The notes: generated by a model not told the origin, from the sequence alone. A stretch of 64,000 nucleotides of DNA from Spirogloea muscicola (GCA_009602725.1 WELB01000016.1:861457-925456), one strand, 5' to 3'; counted from the stretch's first letter, positions 46,101 through 56,997 are shown. A program made the numbers and translations.

Positions 46101-47640
46101 TACTCAACATCGCTGGTAACCGCTTCGTCGGGAGTCTCCCCCCCAGCATCTCGAACCTCACAAGCCTTGTCCAGGTCAGACCAGTGGCTGACTGCCTGCA
46201 ACCCATCTAGTAGTCACCCCCACCATGCACAGGTCTGATAGTAGTTCTGACAATACGTGTGGCGTTGGTTGTGTCTCGCCAGCTGGATATCTCGGACAAC
46301 CGTTTTGCTGGCAACATCACCGCCTCAGCAGTATTCTTCCTCCCCAATCTCCAGGTGCTGCTCTTGAATAGTGCAGTAAACCCAAGAAGTAGGAAGCCAT
46401 CAGATGTGTGCATCTCACACAATTGCATACTGGCCTGGCCTGCTTCCGCTTAACTAGGGTCAACAAGTTGGGGAGCCTGACCTTTCTGTCATTGTTGAAG
46501 AGATGGGCCTGGTCAGTCGAGGTCAAGTGTAATTGCTGCCTCCTTACAAGTGAAACTCGCGTGTCACGTAGTCAGCCCATATACTCTAAAAATCTTGCAG
46601 CTCTTCAACTACGCAGACAACTTCTTCGTCGGCAAGCCGCCGCCAAATACGACAGTGGATGTCATCATTGGCGAGTATTGCAGCAGTGGGCGCTTCCAGT
46701 CATTTGCCCCGCCGCCTCCTGGTGAGCAGTCTCGATCACAGGTCACAGAAGGTATGTTGGTGTGCAAGTGGCATAGGTGGCATTCTTGTGCTTGAATATT
46801 TCTGGGCGGGATCAGAGAACTTGATAGAGTTTGCTGAGCTGTTGCGTAAACCGCATGCGCCAGAGAATCAGGATGTATGTCGCACGGCAAGGAGTACCAG
46901 CTACAGCTCACTTTGCTGCCGTTTGGTGCCGCAGCAGGTGCGCTTCCGCCGCCACCGCCACCGTCGCCACCGCCTTCGCTACTGCCGTCACCGCGCAGTC
47001 AGCTCCAATACCATCGCCGCCTCCCACGGAATTGTTGCCGCCGCCAGCCCCAGCTTCACTGTCATCACCTCCTCCTGAATCGCCGCCGCTCACACTGCTG
47101 CCGCCAGGCCTACGTCCACCGCAGCCGCCGCCTACGGCGGTGCCCACGCTCCTGCCGCCTCCCCCTTCGCCTCATTTGCCGGTCAGCGTCCCCTTGTCTC
47201 CACCGTCACTACCAGTCGCGAGCCCTCCGCCACTGCTGCCGCCACCTCCATCGCCTCCACCCGGGGCTCCCGCCTTCCCGCCGCCGTCGCCACTGCCGCC
47301 GCCGCCGCCGCCGCCGCCAATTGTGGTGCCCACGTTGCCACCACCTCCAGTGTCACTGCCACCTCCACCGCCTCCCCTGCTGCCGCCCTTACCACCGCCA
47401 CCGCCGCCACCGCTGCCTGTTCTGCCACCACAAGTGCAGCCACCACTGCCACCGCCACCGCCATCGCCACCGCCTCTGCCGCCTTCACCACCTCCGCCAC
47501 CACCGCTGCCCACTTACTTATAACTGCCACCGCCGCCACCACCAGCACCATCGCCGCCGCTTCCGTCACCACCGCCGCCCCCATTGTCCCCGCCGTCTCC
47601 TCCACCACCACCGTCGCCCCCACCATCCCCCCCGCCAGCG
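43150..47640 (+). pseudogene. Copy D: CTLD-Lys/His linker-Pro stalk-LRR-Pro-rich gene, 5'-truncated pseudogene
   Basis: Parts on the plus strand: CTLD start (up to 43236: CLAAVRGPATFAQADAECQ), CTLD middle (from 43475: GGRLATLPGRAALEDAAALC), CTLD end (44090-44260: RWWRQDELRLAAAS), a Lys run and His linker ending at 44484 (HSCNHHPGRHHVRCS), Pro stalk (44630-44900) with LRR N-cap (LLAFNAAVRDPRGYLANWVG), LRR end (VTGLDLNGFGLRGYVP, near 45180), LRR exon (from about 45670: FIHASQNFFIGTLPDLSALT), LDISDNRFAGNI (46282), the FFVGKPPPN exon (46590-46720) and a Pro-rich exon from about 46935. The signal peptide is missing. Frame breaks relative to copy C: after CRAR near 43530, near 44190, near 45100 and stops near 45937 and 46070. 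The single N at 43178 lies in the first kept exon. It ends inside the Pro-rich exon at the junction with copy C. Confidence 0.8.
45367..45600 (+). repeat. Polypurine tract in an intron of copy D
   Basis: About 230 bases, mostly A and G on the plus strand (GAGGGAGGGGGGAGAGAGAT type). The matching introns of copies B (about 15085-15165) and C (about 51360-51415) hold shorter purine-rich runs on their sense strand, so the tract has expanded in copy D. Confidence 0.8.
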
Positions 47641-47700
47641 TCTGGAGGTGGCGGTGAAGGTGGCGGTGAGGGCGGCGGTGGTGAGGGCGGAGGCGGTGGT
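47514..47700. other. Tail-to-tail junction of copies D and C inside Pro-rich exons
   Basis: Up to 47640 the plus strand is CCN-rich (Pro codons of copy D); from 47641 it is GGN-rich (Pro codons of copy C on the minus strand). The switch (CCGCCAGCG to TCTGGAGGTGG) is abrupt. Neither gene keeps the C-terminal LRR modules found in copies B and E. Confidence 0.8.
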
Positions 47701-50700
47701 GAGGGCGGCGGTGGTGAGGGCGGCGGTGGTGAGGGCGGCGGTGGTGAGGGCGGCGGTGGTGAGGGTGGCGGTGGTGAGGGCGGCGGCGGTGGTGAGGGCG
47801 GCGGCGGTGAGGGCGGCGGTGGTGAGGGCGGCGGTGGTGAGGGCGGCGGTGGTGAGGGCGGCGGCGGTGGTGGCAGCGGCGGTGGTGGTGGCGGCGGTGG
47901 CGGTGATGGCGGCTGCGGTGGAGGCAGCGACGGTGGTGGTGGCGGCGGCGGCGGCAACGGAGGGGAGGGCGGCGGTGGTGAGGGCGGCGGCGGTGGTGGT
48001 GGCGGCGGTGGTGGTGGCGGCGGCGGCGGTGATGGCGGCGGCGGTGGTGGCGGCGGAGGCGGCAACGGAGTGGAAGGAGGTGGTGGTGACGGTGGAGGGG
48101 GTGGCACCAAGAATGGTGGTGGCAACGGCGGCAGAGGAGGAGGCTGTGGTGGTGGCGGTGATGGTGGGGGAGGCGTTGGGGGAGGAAGCGCCACTGTGGG
48201 CGACGGCGGCGGAGGCGGCGATTGGGCCAGCGGGGGCGGGAATGGTGGTGAAAATGACGGAGGTGGCGGCGGCGGGAGCTCAGGCGGCGGCGGTGGTGGC
48301 GCCAATGATGGCAGCAAAGGCGGGCTGAGCTGCAACGGCGACGGCGACGGCGGCGGCGGCAGGAGAGATGGGGGTGGGGATAGCAGTGGAACTGGGGGTG
48401 GCGGTTGCAGAAGTGCACCCACTGTGGCAGCAAAGGACAGCATGTGAGATGTAAACAGGTTGCTCTAGTGGTCAGCCACGCTACGGCAGATTTGGCACAG
48501 TTTGATAATAACAACATATAAGAGCGTGACAGGCTTATCTCGAACCCCTTCAATCATCCGAAGTAACACTCTAGCAGCTCTTGACCGCCAATGTGTCATA
48601 CTGTGGAAGCCATAGAGAGGCCTAGACTGGATGACAATTACCAGGAGGTGGTGGTGGTGGTGGTGGTGGTGGTGGTGGTGGCGGTGGCGGCAGCAACGGA
48701 GGGGAAGACGGCGGAGGTGATGGTGGAGGGGTTGGCACCAAAGATTGAGGTGGCAGTGGTGGCTGCGGGGGAGACTGTTGTGGTGGTAGTGATTGTGGCG
48801 GTGATGGTGGGGGAGGCGTTGGAGGAGGAAGCACGACTGGGGGCGACGGCGGCGGAGGTAACGATTGGGTTGGCGGGGGCGGGAATGGTGGCGAGAATGA
48901 CAACGGTGGCGGCTGCGACAGAAGAGGTGGGGCTGTTGGAGGCGAAGGCGGAGAGGCCGGTGATGCTCCAATAAGAGGCGACGGAGGTGGAGGTAGGGCT
49001 GGTAGTGATGGCAGTGGCAGCAAAAGACAGCATGTGAGAAGTCAACAGGTGGTCCGAGTGGTCAGCCACTCTACTGAAGATTTGGCACAGATTGCTTAAC
49101 AACATCTATCAGCGCTTACAGCCTTATTTCATATTTCAAAGCCCTGGAGAAAATTTCGAACAGCTCTTGAACACCAATGTGTACCTACTGTGAAAGCCAT
49201 AGAGAGGCCTAGATGACAATTACCAGGAGGTGGTGGTGGCGGCGGCAGTGGTGGTGGTGGTGGTGGCGGCAACGGAGGGAAAGGTGGCGGTGGTGACGGA
49301 GGGGGTGGCACCAAGAATGGTGGTGGCAATGGTAGCTGCAGCGGAGGCTGTTGTGGTGGCGGCGATTGTGGCCCTGATGGTGGGGGAGGCGTTGGAGGAG
49401 GAAGCACCACTGGGGGCGACGGCGGCGGAGGCGACAGTTGGGCTAGCGGGAGCGGGAATGGTGGCGTAAACGATGGTGGTGGCGGTGGCAGGGGAGGCGC
49501 TTGGGGAGGAGACGATGACGGAGGGGCCAGAAGTGGCGGTGAAGTTGATTGCGGCAGCGGGGATGACTGGGGCGGCGAACGGGGTGGAGAAAGCGACTCC
49601 GGAGGCAGCAATTCTGGTGCGGGTGGAGGCGGTGGGAAAGGTAGCACTGGGGGCGACGGCTGGGTCAGTGGTGGAGGGGATGGCGATGGACGTGGTGTCG
49701 GCGGGAGCTCAGGCGACGGCGGGAATGATGCCAATGGCGGCAGCAAAGGCGGGCTGAGCTCCGGTGATGGCGACGGCGGCGGCGACAGTAGAGATGGGGC
49801 TGTCGGAGGCAAAGGCGGAGAGACAGGAGATCCTCTACTAAGGGGCGATGGTGGTGGAGGTAGGGCTGGTAGCGGTGGCAGTGGCGGCGGACTAGACGTA
49901 GGCGACAGTGGGGATGATGTTGTTGGCGTCAACAATGGGGATGATGTTGTTGGCGAGGGTAATAGCAATGGCGCTCGTGGAGAGAACGATGGAGGTGGAG
50001 GTGGCAATAGCAGCGGCACTGGGGGTGGCGGTTGCAGTAGTCCACTCACTGTGGCAGCAAAAGACAGCATGTGAGATGTGGTCGGCCACTCCACTAAAAA
50101 CTTGGAACAGACTATATTTACAACAACTTACAGAGCTGACAACCCTATTTGAAACCCCTTCAATCATCCGAAGTAACACTTCGAGCAGCTCTTGACCATC
50201 AACCTGTACCTACTGTGAAAGCAATAGAGAGGCCTAGACTGGATGCCAATTTACCAGGAGGTGGTGGGCCAAACGCCTTGCAGTGACCGCTGCTGCAATC
50301 CTGGCCAATGATAATGTCAATGGTTGAATTGGGCGGCGGCTTGCCCACAAAAAAGTTGTCCTTATAGTTGAATAGCTGCAAGATAGAAGATATTTCCTTA
50401 AGCTCAGCACGCGACATGAGGAAGGAGCACCAAGTCAGCAGCCGCACTTGGCATGATCTTTGGCCATACCAACCAAGGAACATAAATGACCAGCCCTAAG
50501 CAGCTCGCCTCATGTTGCTAGGTCTGGGGAGAGATAGTGTTGGTCCATCTGCAAACTTGGAATTCTTGGCAGAAGGCAACATGAGTGGTAGCTGTACCTG
50601 CAGATTGGGCAAGAAGAACACCTCCGAGGTGCTGATGTTACCTGTAAAGCGGTTGCTCGAAATGTCCAGCTGCAGGCCACGCTGCGAGTCCCATCAGAGC

Positions 50701-53511
50701 TGTTCAGGGCAAGAATGATAGCAACAAGTGTCGCAACAAGTCGGCCATTAACCTGGACGAGGCTTGTGAGATTGCCAATGTTGAGGGGGAGGCCGCCGTT
50801 GAGGCGGTTGTCGGCAAAGTTGAGTACAAGCGTGGAGCGGAGCTGGGTGATGGCAGCGGGGAGGCCGCCGATGAGGCCGTTATCAAGCAGCACAAGCTCC
50901 GACAACGTCGGCGCGAGCTGCCCAATGCTGGCGGGAATCAGCCCGCCGAGCGCGTTGTGGGCGAGAACGGCGAGCGAGACCGGGAGGGACCCCAGATTGT
51001 TCGGGATTGGCTCCTTGAGGGCATTGTTGTTCACCGCGAGCACGTCCAGCCTCGTGCTGAATAGCGACGGTGGAAGCACGCCTGTGAAGCTATTGTGGCG
51101 CAGGTCCAGGAAACGCAGGGCAGGCAGTGCCGTGACCCACAGCGGCAGCGGGCCCGACAGGAGGTTGAGCGAGAAGTCAATCTCAGCAAGCAGACTCAGT
51201 CCGCTTAGATCTGGCAGTGCGCCGACGAAGAAGTTCTGGCTTGCATGAATGAAGCCCAGGTCCTGCGCACATTGGTCAACCAGAGGAGCCATATGAGCCA
51301 CATGGACATGTCCGGAGATGGACACAGCTGACAATGTCCTTGTCTTGCATGCCCCCACCACTCTCCCCTCCAGCCGTCTTCAGTGTCTGTCCCTTCCTGC
51401 CCTGCCCTTATCCTCCGGTCGTTCTGGTAGCGATTGAGGTCTTGCAAGCCGCCAAGTCACACCAACAAGCTCGAGCTTGCAGGCTGTCTCAAGGCAAGGC
51501 ACTGCTCATCCACGCTGCAGCAGAGTTGTGGTTATGCATGCTGAGAGGAGAGCTCCTGGTGCTCACCGGGAGGTTGCGCAGGAACTGCGGAACGTAGCCA
51601 TGAAGGCCAAAGCCGTTGAGGTCCAGGCCAGTGACGACCACCTGAGGCTGCACCGCCACAGCTCTGACTGCCAGTCTGGCCCCAAATGCTGAAGCCTCTG
51701 CCGGGAGGCTGGCGGCGGCCACAGCCTGGTCCTCACAGAAGACGCCTTTCCAATTTGAGGCGCATGGTGTGGTGCCGATCCAGTTGGTGAGGTGGTCGTG
51801 TGGGTCGCGCATAGCGGCCTTGAACGCCAGTAGCAACACCCCCACCTGGGCCTGCTTACTGATAGAGGGAGGAGGGGGGACGGCCGTTCTAGGAGGAGGT
51901 GTGGAGGCCTTCACTGGCAGAGGACGGAAAGGCTTCTTCGGTGATGGCGGTGGCGCCGTCGGCCTCCAAGGGGGCCTGTGCGTCTTGGGCCGAGGCGGTT
52001 GTAGCTTGAGCAATGGAGGCGAGTGTCGCTTTGGAGGAGGCGAGCGGCGAGGAGGTGGTGGCATTGACAAACGCTTGGGTGAAAGAGGCCTGCTTGATGG
52101 TGGAGGCGACTGCGGCTTCTTCGCCGACGCCATACCTGTAGGGGGTGGCATCTGCGGCGGCTGCAGCGGCACCACAGTATGGAGCAGTATCAGTGTCGGC
52201 AATCTTCTGATATTCATTCCTGCAGCAGGCCCTATCGTGTGCAGGCCCAGACTCTACAGACAAAGCTCAAGTTCCCACAAGCTCCCGGGGCTGCAACAAG
52301 CAGAGCGGGCACCCCTCACCAGGCAGCGGACGTGGTGGTGGCCAGGGTGGTGATTGCAGCTGTGCCGCGGTCTTCCATCGTGCTTCGTGGCGCTCGGCTT
52401 TTTCTTCGACTTCTTCTTGGTTTTCTTGGTCTTTTTTTTTGTCTTTGATGTCTTTGACTCCACTCTCAAGTGCCGCCGCTCACCACCACCACCGGTTCCA
52501 TGGGCGTGGCCAATGCCAAGCGGCACCTTAAATAGGCCCTGAGAGGAGGCACTGACGGCCAATGACAGCGTGGCGCTGCAAGCCGACTGCGAGCAGATGA
52601 ATGGCGCTGTCGAGGCACACGCCACTGGGACCAGGCCGGCGTGGGCCTTACCGGCCTCTGGCACCACATGAGCACAGCGGCCTACTGCCTTTGCTGCTGC
52701 TGCGGCTGCCTGCTGCAGCTCGTCCTGCCGCCACCATCTCAATGGCCGCACTGCATGCCAAACACCACAGATTTCAGCTGTGGGATCGTTCCCCTGCGGC
52801 GCAAGCCAAAGCTCGGGAGCGAGTGGGCGCCAGGTTGGGTGCAGAGGAGCTCACCAGTCGCCGAGGGAGAGGCTGCCGACGGCGTCGTGGTGGCCAGCCA
52901 CAGGTCCGTGGAGAAGGCCGCGCAGGGCTCCGTCCATTTCCATGGCGTCCCTCCTGCCGAAGGGAAACCGCGGAGGCGTGCGTCTTGACGCAAGCGGCAG
53001 GTACCGGATCGGACGACACTGCAGCACGAGCTGACGGGAGTTGCATACTGGTATGCAGGGAGCTGCGCACCTGGCTCTGGCACACGCGTGGCACCCACGA
53101 AGCACCCGCCACTCCCACCATCGCCAGTGCCGCTGGGTAGTGCACGGCACAGCTCAACGGCGTCCTCGAGCGCCAAGCGCCCCAGGAGCGTTGCCAGCCG
53201 GCCGCCACGTCGCTGTGCATGCAGACGAGGCAGGGCGTCAACGGTGGCACCAATGGTGGCGACGACGGCAGGGCAAGAGCTCTAGCGACAGCAGGTCGCG
53301 GCGGGAATAGGGAGACCTGGCACTCCGCCTCGGCCTGGCCGAATGACGCCGGGCCGGGCGCCGCCAGCAGGCACGCCCCGGAGCGGGGCCCCGGCGCGAA
53401 GCCCGGCAGGCAGGCGCCATCCCCAGGCGAAGCCGCCTTCCGGGCGCCGTCCGCCATTGCGGCCGACAGAATCAAGAGCACAGCAGCCGCCGCGGCCACC
53501 GTGACCGCCAT
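47514..53511 (-). CDS. Copy C: secreted CTLD-Lys/His linker-Pro stalk-LRR-Pro-rich protein, best-preserved copy
   Basis: Exons I can phase: 53317-53511 (signal peptide MAVTVAAAAAVLLILSAAMA, then CTLD start with GACLPGFAPGPRSGACL and FGQAEAECQ), 53071-53212 (GGRLATLLGRLALEDAVELC, CFVGATR), 52320-52750 (RWWRQDELQQ, CAHVVPEAGK, FICSQSAC, then a Lys-rich run and HSCNHHPGHHHVRC), 51567-52151 (stalk with PPPPRRSPPPKRHSPP, LRR N-cap LTNWIGTTPCASNW, LRR GLDLNGFGLHGYVP), 50753-51262 (510 nt; LRRs such as LPALRFLDLRHNSFTGVLP), about 50590-50670 (LDISSNRFTGNI), about 50260-50375 (FFVGKPPPN, GPPPPG), then Pro-rich exons about 49224-50059, 48642-48988 and from 48421 down. Phases agree across all the borders tested. 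CTLDs bind sugars or proteins; LRRs bind ligands; the Pro-rich parts suggest hydroxyproline glycosylation. It should be secreted to the wall or surface. Sense turns from Pro to Gly codons at about 47640 and stops at 47514, so the true C-terminus is lost or replaced. Confidence 0.8.
48423..50270 (-). repeat. Tandem Pro-rich exon-intron modules in copy C
   Basis: Three Pro-rich exons (ending at 49224, 48642 and beyond 48421) are each preceded by a similar intron of about 210-235 bases. The introns start GTAATTGTCATC or GTAAATTGGCATC, contain AGGCCTCTCTAT and CAAGAGCTGCT, and end CATGCTGTCTTTTGCTGCCACAG or a close variant. The same intron occurs once in copy B (about 13755-13979) and in a diverged form in copy D (46721-46935). 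This indicates duplication of whole exon-intron units. Confidence 0.85.
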
Positions 53512-53840
53512 GGCCGCGCGCGCCAAGGAGGCGGCTCTCTCAGTGTCTCGGCCACAGTCTCCCGGAGATGCGCCCGAGCCGGCCAGCCTGTGTCGCCGGA
53601 TCTGGCCCATCTACAGTACCGCGATCTCTGAGGGGGCGGCCAGGAGCCGCAGTGACCGTCGAATGTGATCCTCCGGCGCTGCGCGAAACTCTCACGTTTC
53701 TCCGGGTCAACCGAAAGTCCGGCACCCTCTCGCGGGGCAGCTCGCCCGCCTTCCCGCCACCTCGTGCACTTGACGCCACGTGGAAGCTTGTGGATCAATC
53801 AAAAGTCTGGAGGTCCCCAAGCCCGGGCCTCTTCTTCCTT
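53512..53840 (-). promoter_or_regulatory. 5' flank of copy C
   Basis: Similar to the flanks at 16594-17040 and 60695-61040 (shared GGCGGCTCTC, GGAGCCGCAG and GCAGCTCGCCCGCC). It should contain the 5' UTR and core promoter; no TATA box is obvious. A LINE end begins at about 53840. Confidence 0.55.
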
Positions 53841-53995
53841 CCGGCTGCTAATCTTTCGGGTATGCGGCTCCTCACTCGTGGTTACTAAGTGACCCAGCCT
53901 ACCCAAGGAGACTGAAACAGAAGAAAGACCCCTCCGGGAAAGGGGCGGTGGCTGGGAGAGGCCAGCCCAGGAAATAAAGTGAATGCTCTGAGACA
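53840..53995. repeat. Short LINE ORF2 end and an opposing LINE tail
   Basis: Plus strand 53840-53887 encodes the last residues of ORF2 (LPAANLSGMRLLTRGY, stop). At 53935-53990 a tail lies on the minus strand (GGTGGCTGGGAGAGGCCAGC on plus). Both are extreme 5' truncations. Confidence 0.65.
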
Positions 53996-54129
53996 GCCCT
54001 TTTGGCCTCGTTGCCTCATTTCCCCCCCCCGCGAGTCCTCAGCGAGCTCAGGCTCATGCGTTGCATCAGAAAGCTGGTCGAGCCTTAGCTGGTAGCTCAA
54101 AGAGCTTGTCGATTGCCGTCCGGTATTCG

Positions 54130-54275
54130 GGCATCAGTTAGCGACCTCTATGTGCTGACTCGTGGTTACTGAGCGAGTCAGCTTAGCAGCAGGTAACATA
54201 CATTTGTCAATGTGCTTGCCTTGTACTTGGCCACACAGGCCCTCCCTTTCTTATTACACACTCCACTGCTGCTGC
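54130..54275 (+). repeat. LINE 3' end (subfamily 5)
   Basis: Begins with the last codons SDLYVLTRGY and a stop, followed by a 3' UTR with CAGCAGGTAACATACATTTG and TCAATGTGCTTGCCTTGTAC. The same tail is at 62335-62465. It has no GGGCTGGC stem-loop, so it is a different tail type. Confidence 0.7.
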
Positions 54276-54364
54276 CCCATCCGTCTAGCAGCTCCAGAAG
54301 CGGACGCAGGACAGGTCGACAAGGCCCCCATTATTGAGTGGCTCATTCATACCAGTTCTGAGAT

Positions 54365-54930
54365 AGCGCTTTAGGCTCGCAGCAAGGCGGCCAATCACTC
54401 TGACCACCCGGCTGGCGACGAGTTCGTACCCCTGGCCGTGGACGTGCACGGGGGTCTCGGGTCCCAGTGGCTTGATCTGCTGGCTAGGCTTGTGCAGCGC
54501 GCTGTGTCCCGCAGGCGTGGTGCGCCGGCTGACTTCAACGCCGCTGGCTCGTGGGCTCAGGTATATCGTATGCGATTGTCCGTCTCCCTTCAGCGGTCCA
54601 TGGCCCACGCCTTGTATCTGCGCCATGCGGCTCCTTCAGACCTTGTCCATTCCTTCGGGCTGGCCTCTCACAGCCACCAGTCAATTTGCATCTGCGTGCT
54701 GGCCGTGCTCTCGCTGCGGCCTTCGGCTACAGTCAGGGGGATAGTTTTCCGGCAGCTAGTCTGTCGAGTTTGAGGCTCCTCACTCGTAAGTACTGAGTGG
54801 TCCATCCTCCCCCGTTCTGACATAGCATCTTCAGGGCCCCTTCGTAGCTGCTTAGCGCTTTAGGCCCCTCCGTCATTTGGCCCCTTCGAACCTCCGTCAA
54901 TTCTTTTCGGGCTGGCTTTTCACAGGTCTA
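54365..54930 (+). mobile_element. LINE ORF2 C-terminus plus 3' tail (subfamily 2), carrying a tail-stub insertion
   Basis: Plus strand: FVPLAVDVHGGLGSQWLDLL, FNAAGSWAQVYRMRLSVSLQ and AHALYLR, then a 67-nt insertion (54623-54689), then AGRALAAAFGYSQGDSFPAA and LSSLRLLTRKY with a stop near 54795. The 3' UTR continues (GGTCCATCCTCCCCCGTTCT) to the stem-loop at about 54908-54926, where a subfamily 3 piece takes over. Confidence 0.8.
54616..54696 (+). repeat. 67-nt LINE-tail stub with 7-bp target-site duplication
   Basis: ATCTGCG occurs at 54616-54622 and 54690-54696. The bases between (CCATGCGGCTCCTTCAGACC, then the stem-loop GGGCTGGCCTCTCACAGCC and ACCAGTCAATTTGC) are a LINE 3' terminus inserted into the ORF2 end of another LINE. 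Confidence 0.9.
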
Positions 54931-55425
54931 TGGCCTGCGCGCTGCACCTGCGTGCCGGCAGTGCCTCTGGCTCTGGCCAGGGGACCCACTTCCAGGAGCC
55001 TAGCTTCTCTGACCTGAGGCTGCTTAGCAGGGGTTACTGAGTAATACGTAGCTGCTTTATTTCTTGTTGTGCTTGTTTTTCTTAGCGCTTCCCTGGCCCC
55101 CTTCTCGTACTTTGTTATTCTTTTTCGGGCTGGCTTTTCCAGCCCCTATCCTCAATGGGCGAGCCCTTTCTTGTTTTCTACAGCCCTTGCCCCCATTGGG
55201 AGGGCCACTTCTTCTTTTAGGCCCCTCCGTTACTTGGCCCCTTCGAAGCTTTGTAAATTCTCTTCGGGCTGGCTTTTCACATCCCTTGCGCCCATTGGGA
55301 GAGCCACTTTTCTGTTGGCCCGCCCTCCCATAATTTGGCCCCTTCAAGCCTCGTCAATTGTTCTCGGGCTGGCTTCTCACAGCCGTTGGCCCGATTGGGG
55401 GTGCCACTTCTGTTTCCCAGCCCGT
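54927..55425 (+). repeat. Series of LINE 3' ends and tails
   Basis: 54927-55170 is a subfamily 3 end (TCTATGGCCTGCGCGCTGCA, SDLRLLSRGY, stop, 3' UTR, stem-loop). Further tails end at about 55215, 55310 and 55415, each with a GGGCTGGC stem-loop or its right arm and a CCATTGGGAGRGCCACTT-like terminus. They stand head to tail in the same orientation. Confidence 0.7.
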
Positions 55426-55429
55426 ACCC

Positions 55430-56750
55430 TCTGTGGTACACTCCCCATAGGCAAGGGTGGCCTTGGCTGCCGCTCTCTGGCTCACCTGGCTAGCGCGGCG
55501 CACCTGGGGTGTTGGGCCCAAGTGGCCTCCACAGTTTCAACGCGCTTCATCAGGAGAAGTCAGCCAGTACTGGCACCAGCAATAGCTGGCGTGGCAAATG
55601 GGACCCTGCCCTTTCAGACCTCCCTCTCTGACGTTCGCAGAGACCTTCTCCGTTCCTTCCCATCACATGCGGCAGATCAGGTCGACTTTGCGGCGTGGGC
55701 AAGATGCTCTGACCTGAAGGCTCCAGCTTCTCACGCGCAGCCAATGAGCGAGCCATGAGCCACCTCAAAGCTTTGCTCAAGGAGGATGGGCGTGGGCTCT
55801 CTCGTCTCCACTCCATCAGCTCTCCAGGGGCGTCGGAGTGGCTCAACGCTTTGCCGATTTATGAATCCCTCCGGCTCTCCGACGACCTCTTCCGGACGGC
55901 TGTCCACCACCATCTCGGCCTCCCTCCACTTTGTTTGGCTGGCATTCGACAGTGTGAATGTGGCCATCGTTCGGAGGATGAGATATCTTTGGCAGCCCAC
56001 ATGCTTCAATGTTTTGAGGGAAGTGAATGTAATGCTCCCACAATCTTCTCAGAGACGCTATGTATGGCTTGGTGCGCGAGGCATGCGGCCATGGAGGTGC
56101 CGGGCATCATGCCGGTGCTCCAGAAGCGTGGCAGGCCTTACGTCAGGCGTCTGGATGTGGTGGCCACCCCCCGGAGTGGTGGGCCTCGTCTTCTCCTCGA
56201 CGTCATTCTTATCGACGCATTCCAACCAGGGGCACCCACACCGACTGTGCCAGGTGGGGCGACACATCATGCAGAGAGAAAGGAGAGGAACTACAATGAC
56301 CACCCCCGGGGCGACCACCTCTTCCCATGCGCCATGGACATCTACGGCGACTACGGAACGAAGTGGTCTTCCCTCCTCCATCACCTGGCACTGCATGTCG
56401 ATGCCCGCCGACGTAGTCGGGCGGGTAGCTTGTGGCATTCTAGCGTCCCGCAAGCCATCGTTGCATGCTATAGAATGCGGCTATCATCGAGTCTCCAGCG
56501 CTCCCAGGCACTCGCGATACACCAGCGTGCTGGTCGTGCATTAGCCCAGGCTAATGGCTTCCGTGGTGGTGGGTTGGCGCCTCAGTCTAGCTTGTCAGAT
56601 ATGCATGTGCTCACTCGGGGATATTCGTGTCCCCCTTAGCCAGCTCATTACCCAGTTAACAGGACATTTGTAAGGCTAGAATTGGCCTCCCTTGCAATTT
56701 CATGCGCACCGCGCGCCTTCTCTCCGTGGGCGAGCAAATTTCCGTCCGAC
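55430..56750 (+). mobile_element. LINE ORF2 C-terminal third plus 3' tail (subfamily A), longest LINE piece
   Basis: Plus strand: a partly shifted start (TSLSDVRRDLLRSFPSHAAD, 55620-55680), then one frame from 55755: SEWLNALPIYESLRLSDDLF, HHHLGLPPLCLAGIRQCECG (start of the CCHC-type zinc motif, CECG...H...C), LQKRGRPYVRRLDVVATPRS, MRLSSSLQRSQALAIHQRAG and LSDMHVLTRGYSCPP, with a stop near 56637. This is the region after RT in an algal non-LTR element. The 3' UTR ends around GAATTGGCCTCCCTTGCAAT and CATGCGCACCGCGCGCC. The nearly 300-codon open frame makes it one of the youngest LINE copies here. Confidence 0.85.
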
Positions 56751-56799
56751 CCGCCGCGACCCGCAAGCGACGGCGGGCCCAATAGGCCGAAAGCGAGCC

Positions 56800-56997
56800 C
56801 GCAGCCAGGGGACCCGCTTCCAGGAACCCAGTCTCTCTGACCTGAGGCTGCTTAGCAGGGGTTACTGAGTGCTTCTTAGCTGCTTCGCTTCTTTCCTGTG
56901 CTTGTTGTTCTTCGTACTTCCCCTGGCCCCTTCTCGTCCTTTGTACATTCTTTTCTGGGCTGGCTTTTTCCAGCCCCTATCCTCAATGGGCGAGCCA
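56800..56997 (+). repeat. LINE 3' end (subfamily 3)
   Basis: CAGGGGACCCGCTTCCAGGA, SLSDLRLLSRGY, a stop near 56867, then TGAGTGCTTCTTAGCTGC, the stem-loop at 56957 and CTCAATGGGCGAGCC. Very close to the copy at 32100-32195. Confidence 0.8.
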
